A stretch of 64,000 nt of DNA from Enterobacter chuandaensis. GTDB lineage: Bacteria; Pseudomonadota; Gammaproteobacteria; Enterobacterales; Enterobacteriaceae. Under the pieces are notes generated by a model. The model did not search any database, was not told the DNA's origin, and was given only the letters and a program-made list of their open reading frames with translations. The stretch covers positions 62,001 to 126,000 of the forward strand of contig NZ_QZCS01000013.1 in the NCBI RefSeq assembly GCF_003594915.1. The letters run 5' to 3'. Positions 62,150 to 64,000 of the stretch are shown here, piece after piece. Both the position numbers and the translations under genes were made by a program. Positions within the stretch are counted from its first letter, which is position 1; each line of letters begins with the position of its first letter.

Positions 62150-62875
62150 TCAGAGGATAATCACTTCAAGCGATACCTGCTGCTGCCACTGCTCCACCTG
62201 CTTTTTCCGCCCGGCGTTGAGTTTGCCGCTGGTGACCAGAAGCCATTTGCGCTCCGGGAAAATTTCCGGTGCCAGCGCGTCAGGCGGAACAGGCAGGATG
62301 TCGATGCGGTGGCCCTGCCCGGTGCGCGTCAGGGCTTCGAGCCAGATCTCGCATGGGTCGTTCAGGTGCCAGCCGCTGAGCAGAATATTATCGCCCGGCG
62401 CTTTTTTATCGCCTTCGAGGCAAAACGAGGTGTAGGCGATGATGATGCCGTCGAGGATCGCGCGTAGGGTCATGGCGGCGGCGACGTTGGCCGAAACCTG
62501 GCTGCGCAGCGGACGCAGTACGTTCGCGACCAGCTCTGGCCTTGGGTATTCGCGTCCGGCGTCGTAAATCATCTGGCGCAGGGACTCGACTTTGCCGTCC
62601 TGCAGGCGTTGCAGCATGTTTTGTTGCAGGGTTTGCCAGTTGTTGGTCCGCCCCGGCGTCGGACGTTCCAGCAGCGGTTTGACCTGGCCGATCGGGACGC
62701 CTTTTTTTACCCAGTCGAGAATTTTTAGCGCCTGCTGGACGTCCTCATCGCTGTACTGGCGGTGGCCGCCTTCCGTGCGCTTTGGCTTGAGTAAACCATA
62801 GCGACGCTGCCACGCCCGCAGGGTGGTGGCGGTGATGCCGCTGAGTCTGGCGAATTCGCCGATGGAGTAAGCCAT
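62150..62875 (-). CDS. MerR-family regulator, MlrA-like
   Basis: The 241-residue protein has the MerR N-terminal winged helix (YSIGEFARLSGITATTLRAW, QRRYGLLKPKRTEGGHRQYS). A B12-binding-like C-terminal domain follows (LLSGWHLNDPCEIWLEALTR, WLLVTSGKLNAGRKKQVEQW), the layout of MlrA and BluR. MlrA proper activates csgD and curli; this copy differs from E. coli MlrA at many positions and is a paralogue of uncertain role. It is divergent from blc and may control it. Confidence 0.88.
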   Translation of the reverse strand: MAYSIGEFARLSGITATTLRAWQRRYGLLKPKRTEGGHRQYSDEDVQQALKILDWVKKGVPIGQVKPLLERPTPGRTNNWQTLQQNMLQRLQDGKVESLRQMIYDAGREYPRPELVANVLRPLRSQVSANVAAAMTLRAILDGIIIAYTSFCLEGDKKAPGDNILLSGWHLNDPCEIWLEALTRTGQGHRIDILPVPPDALAPEIFPERKWLLVTSGKLNAGRKKQVEQWQQQVSLEVIIL

Positions 62876-62991
62876 GTCCGTGTCCAGAGTGAAGGAATAC
62901 TCTCAATATACTACGAATTTTCCCGAACGGGATGAAGCGCCGAAACGGTGCACTACACTTAACGTCCAACCGGCAAATGAAAGGAATTCTC

Positions 62992-63516
62992 ATGAAGCTA
63001 TGGCCTGTTGTGACCGGTGTTGCCATTGCGCTGACGCTGGTCGCCTGTAAATCCCCTACGCCGCCGAAAGGTGTGCAGCCTATTACCAACTTTGAAGCCA
63101 GCCGCTATCTCGGCAAATGGTACGAAGTCGCCCGTCTGGAAAACCGCTTTGAACGCGGGCTGGAGCAGGTGACGGCGACCTATGGCGAGCGCAGCGACGG
63201 CGGCATCAGCGTGCTTAACCGGGGTTTTGATCCGGTGAAGAACAAGTGGAGCGAGAGCGAAGGGAAAGCGTACTTTACCGGCGAGCCGACCACCGCCGCG
63301 CTGAAGGTGTCGTTCTTCGGCCCGTTCTACGGCGGATATAACGTGATCAGGCTGGACGATAAGTACCAGTACGCGCTGGTGAGCGGCCCCAACCGTGACT
63401 ACCTGTGGATCCTGTCGCGCACGCCAACCATCCCGGATGCGGTGAAGCAGGATTACCTGAACACCGCGCGCAGCCTGGGCTTCCGGGTTGATCAGCTGGT
63501 GTGGGTGAAGCAGTAA
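62992..63516 (+). CDS. blc: Outer-membrane lipocalin Blc
   Basis: The 174-residue lipoprotein has a signal peptide ending LTLVAC (lipidated Cys about residue 19). The lipocalin signature is ASRYLGKWYEVARLENRFER, then NVIRLDDKYQYALVSGPNRD and YLWILSRTPTIP. It binds lysophospholipids and is made in stationary phase or under membrane stress in E. coli. ATG 62992 is preceded by AAAGGAATTCTC; the frame is open to 62932. Confidence 0.95.
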   Translation: MKLWPVVTGVAIALTLVACKSPTPPKGVQPITNFEASRYLGKWYEVARLENRFERGLEQVTATYGERSDGGISVLNRGFDPVKNKWSESEGKAYFTGEPTTAALKVSFFGPFYGGYNVIRLDDKYQYALVSGPNRDYLWILSRTPTIPDAVKQDYLNTARSLGFRVDQLVWVKQ

Positions 63517-63647
63517 AAATCGTGCTTTCGTCGTAGGGTATTATTGACCGTGCGCTCAAGTCCGGGCCTGCGTTCCGGCCTTCGTGCTGGTGGGCAAACA
63601 GCTGACCTTGCCCGGCGCAACCTGGTCTATACGGCTGTAAGACAGTC

Positions 63648-63685
63648 CCCTCTCCCTTAAGGGAGAGGGTTAGGGTGAGGGGGAG
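63648..63685. repeat. Dispersed intergenic palindromic repeat
   Basis: CCCTCTCCCTT and its exact complement AAGGGAGAGGG form a 22-bp perfect palindrome, followed by TTAGGGTGAGGGGGAG. A degraded copy in reverse orientation lies at 5161-5190. Confidence 0.7.
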
Positions 63686-63738
63686 CAAGCCGCACAGAGT
63701 GACTTGCATTAGTTGGGTTTTCCAAACATGATCCCCCC

Positions 63739-64000
63739 ATGAAAATAGAAACCGCATACCCCACACACTTCGAACGCCTGGTCACTATCTGGGAATCTTC
63801 CGTTCGCGCCACCCATCACTTTCTACAGGAAAGCGATATTGCGGCGCTGCGCCCGTTATTGCTCAACGCGTATCTGCCAAACCTCACCGTCGTGATGGCC
63901 CGCGATGACGCAGGCGTTATTCACGGATTTTTAGGCGTGGATGAAAACCGCATTGAAATGCTTTTTGTGGATGACGCGAGCCGGGGGAAGGGCGTTGGGA
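63739..64000 (+). CDS. GNAT-family N-acetyltransferase (YjaB-like), 3' end outside window
   Basis: The first 87 codons are present. They begin MKIETAYPTHFERLVTIWES, with SVRATHHFLQESDI, the pattern of YjaB-type acetyltransferases, and run into the acetyl-CoA loop at LFVDDASRGKGVG, where the window ends. Full proteins are about 145-150 residues. No strong ribosome site is seen before ATG 63739. Confidence 0.8.
   Translation, partial: MKIETAYPTHFERLVTIWESSVRATHHFLQESDIAALRPLLLNAYLPNLTVVMARDDAGVIHGFLGVDENRIEMLFVDDASRGKGVG

Overview
The window is a chromosomal segment of a GC-rich Enterobacteriaceae genome, most like Enterobacter or a close relative. Gene order follows the E. coli dgo-yid-ibp-yidE-glv-yidHG / emrD-tisB-istR-ivbL-ilvBN-uhpABCT / yicN-nepI-yicL-yicS-nlpA backbone. 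Proteins are E. coli-like throughout, with accessory genes inserted between the conserved blocks. No rRNA, tRNA, prophage, transposase or CRISPR array was seen. Layout: 1-3.9 kb holds galactonate catabolism (dgoD 3' part, dgoT), yidR and the lipoprotein yidQ. 4.0-5.2 kb holds the small heat-shock genes ibpA and ibpB behind a sigma-32 promoter, each preceded by a ROSE-type RNA thermometer. 5.3-11.6 kb holds yidE, the GntR regulator yidP, an intact alpha-glucoside PTS (glvC) with its 6-phospho-alpha-glucosidase, and yidHG. 11.6-15.4 kb is the D-serine system dsdC/dsdXA. 15.5-19.2 kb holds a secreted GH5-like glycosidase, emrD, a DMT transporter and a GNAT acetyltransferase. 19.27-19.76 kb is a complete SOS-linked type I toxin-antitoxin locus: TisB, a LexA box and the IstR-1 antisense RNA. 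20.06-21.45 kb is an AT-richer insertion carrying an orphan T6SS hcp gene behind two unfamiliar genes that look like an effector/immunity pair. 21.5-28.8 kb is ivbL-ilvBN with its attenuator, then the uhpABCT hexose-phosphate system. 28.9-33.3 kb holds an alpha/beta hydrolase, yicN, nepI, a yefM-yoeB toxin-antitoxin pair and yicL. 33.4-39.5 kb is a beta-glucoside/cellobiose-type PTS operon (EIIB, EIIC, GH1, EIIA, porin) with a divergent LacI regulator and palindromic operators. 39.6-44.05 kb holds yicS, a GNAT, a vapBC-like pair, nlpA, an MBL-fold hydrolase and a GlxA-type AraC regulator. 44.2-58.9 kb is a cdiBAI contact-dependent inhibition locus; its giant cdiA is split by a +1 frameshift near 48.3 kb and ends in a distinct AT-rich toxin module followed by a cognate immunity gene. 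59.3-64 kb holds a RecF/SMC-like ATPase with a LexA-like box in its promoter, a TudS/YbgA-type desulfidase fusion, hiuH, an MlrA-like MerR regulator, the lipocalin blc and the start of a YjaB-like acetyltransferase. Two themes stand out. One is sugar and sugar-acid uptake (galactonate, alpha-glucosides, beta-glucosides, hexose phosphates, D-serine), each with its own regulator. The other is a set of conflict and stress modules (TisB/IstR, YefM/YoeB, VapBC, the Hcp island, CDI, a probable SOS ATPase) placed in the intervals between conserved housekeeping blocks.
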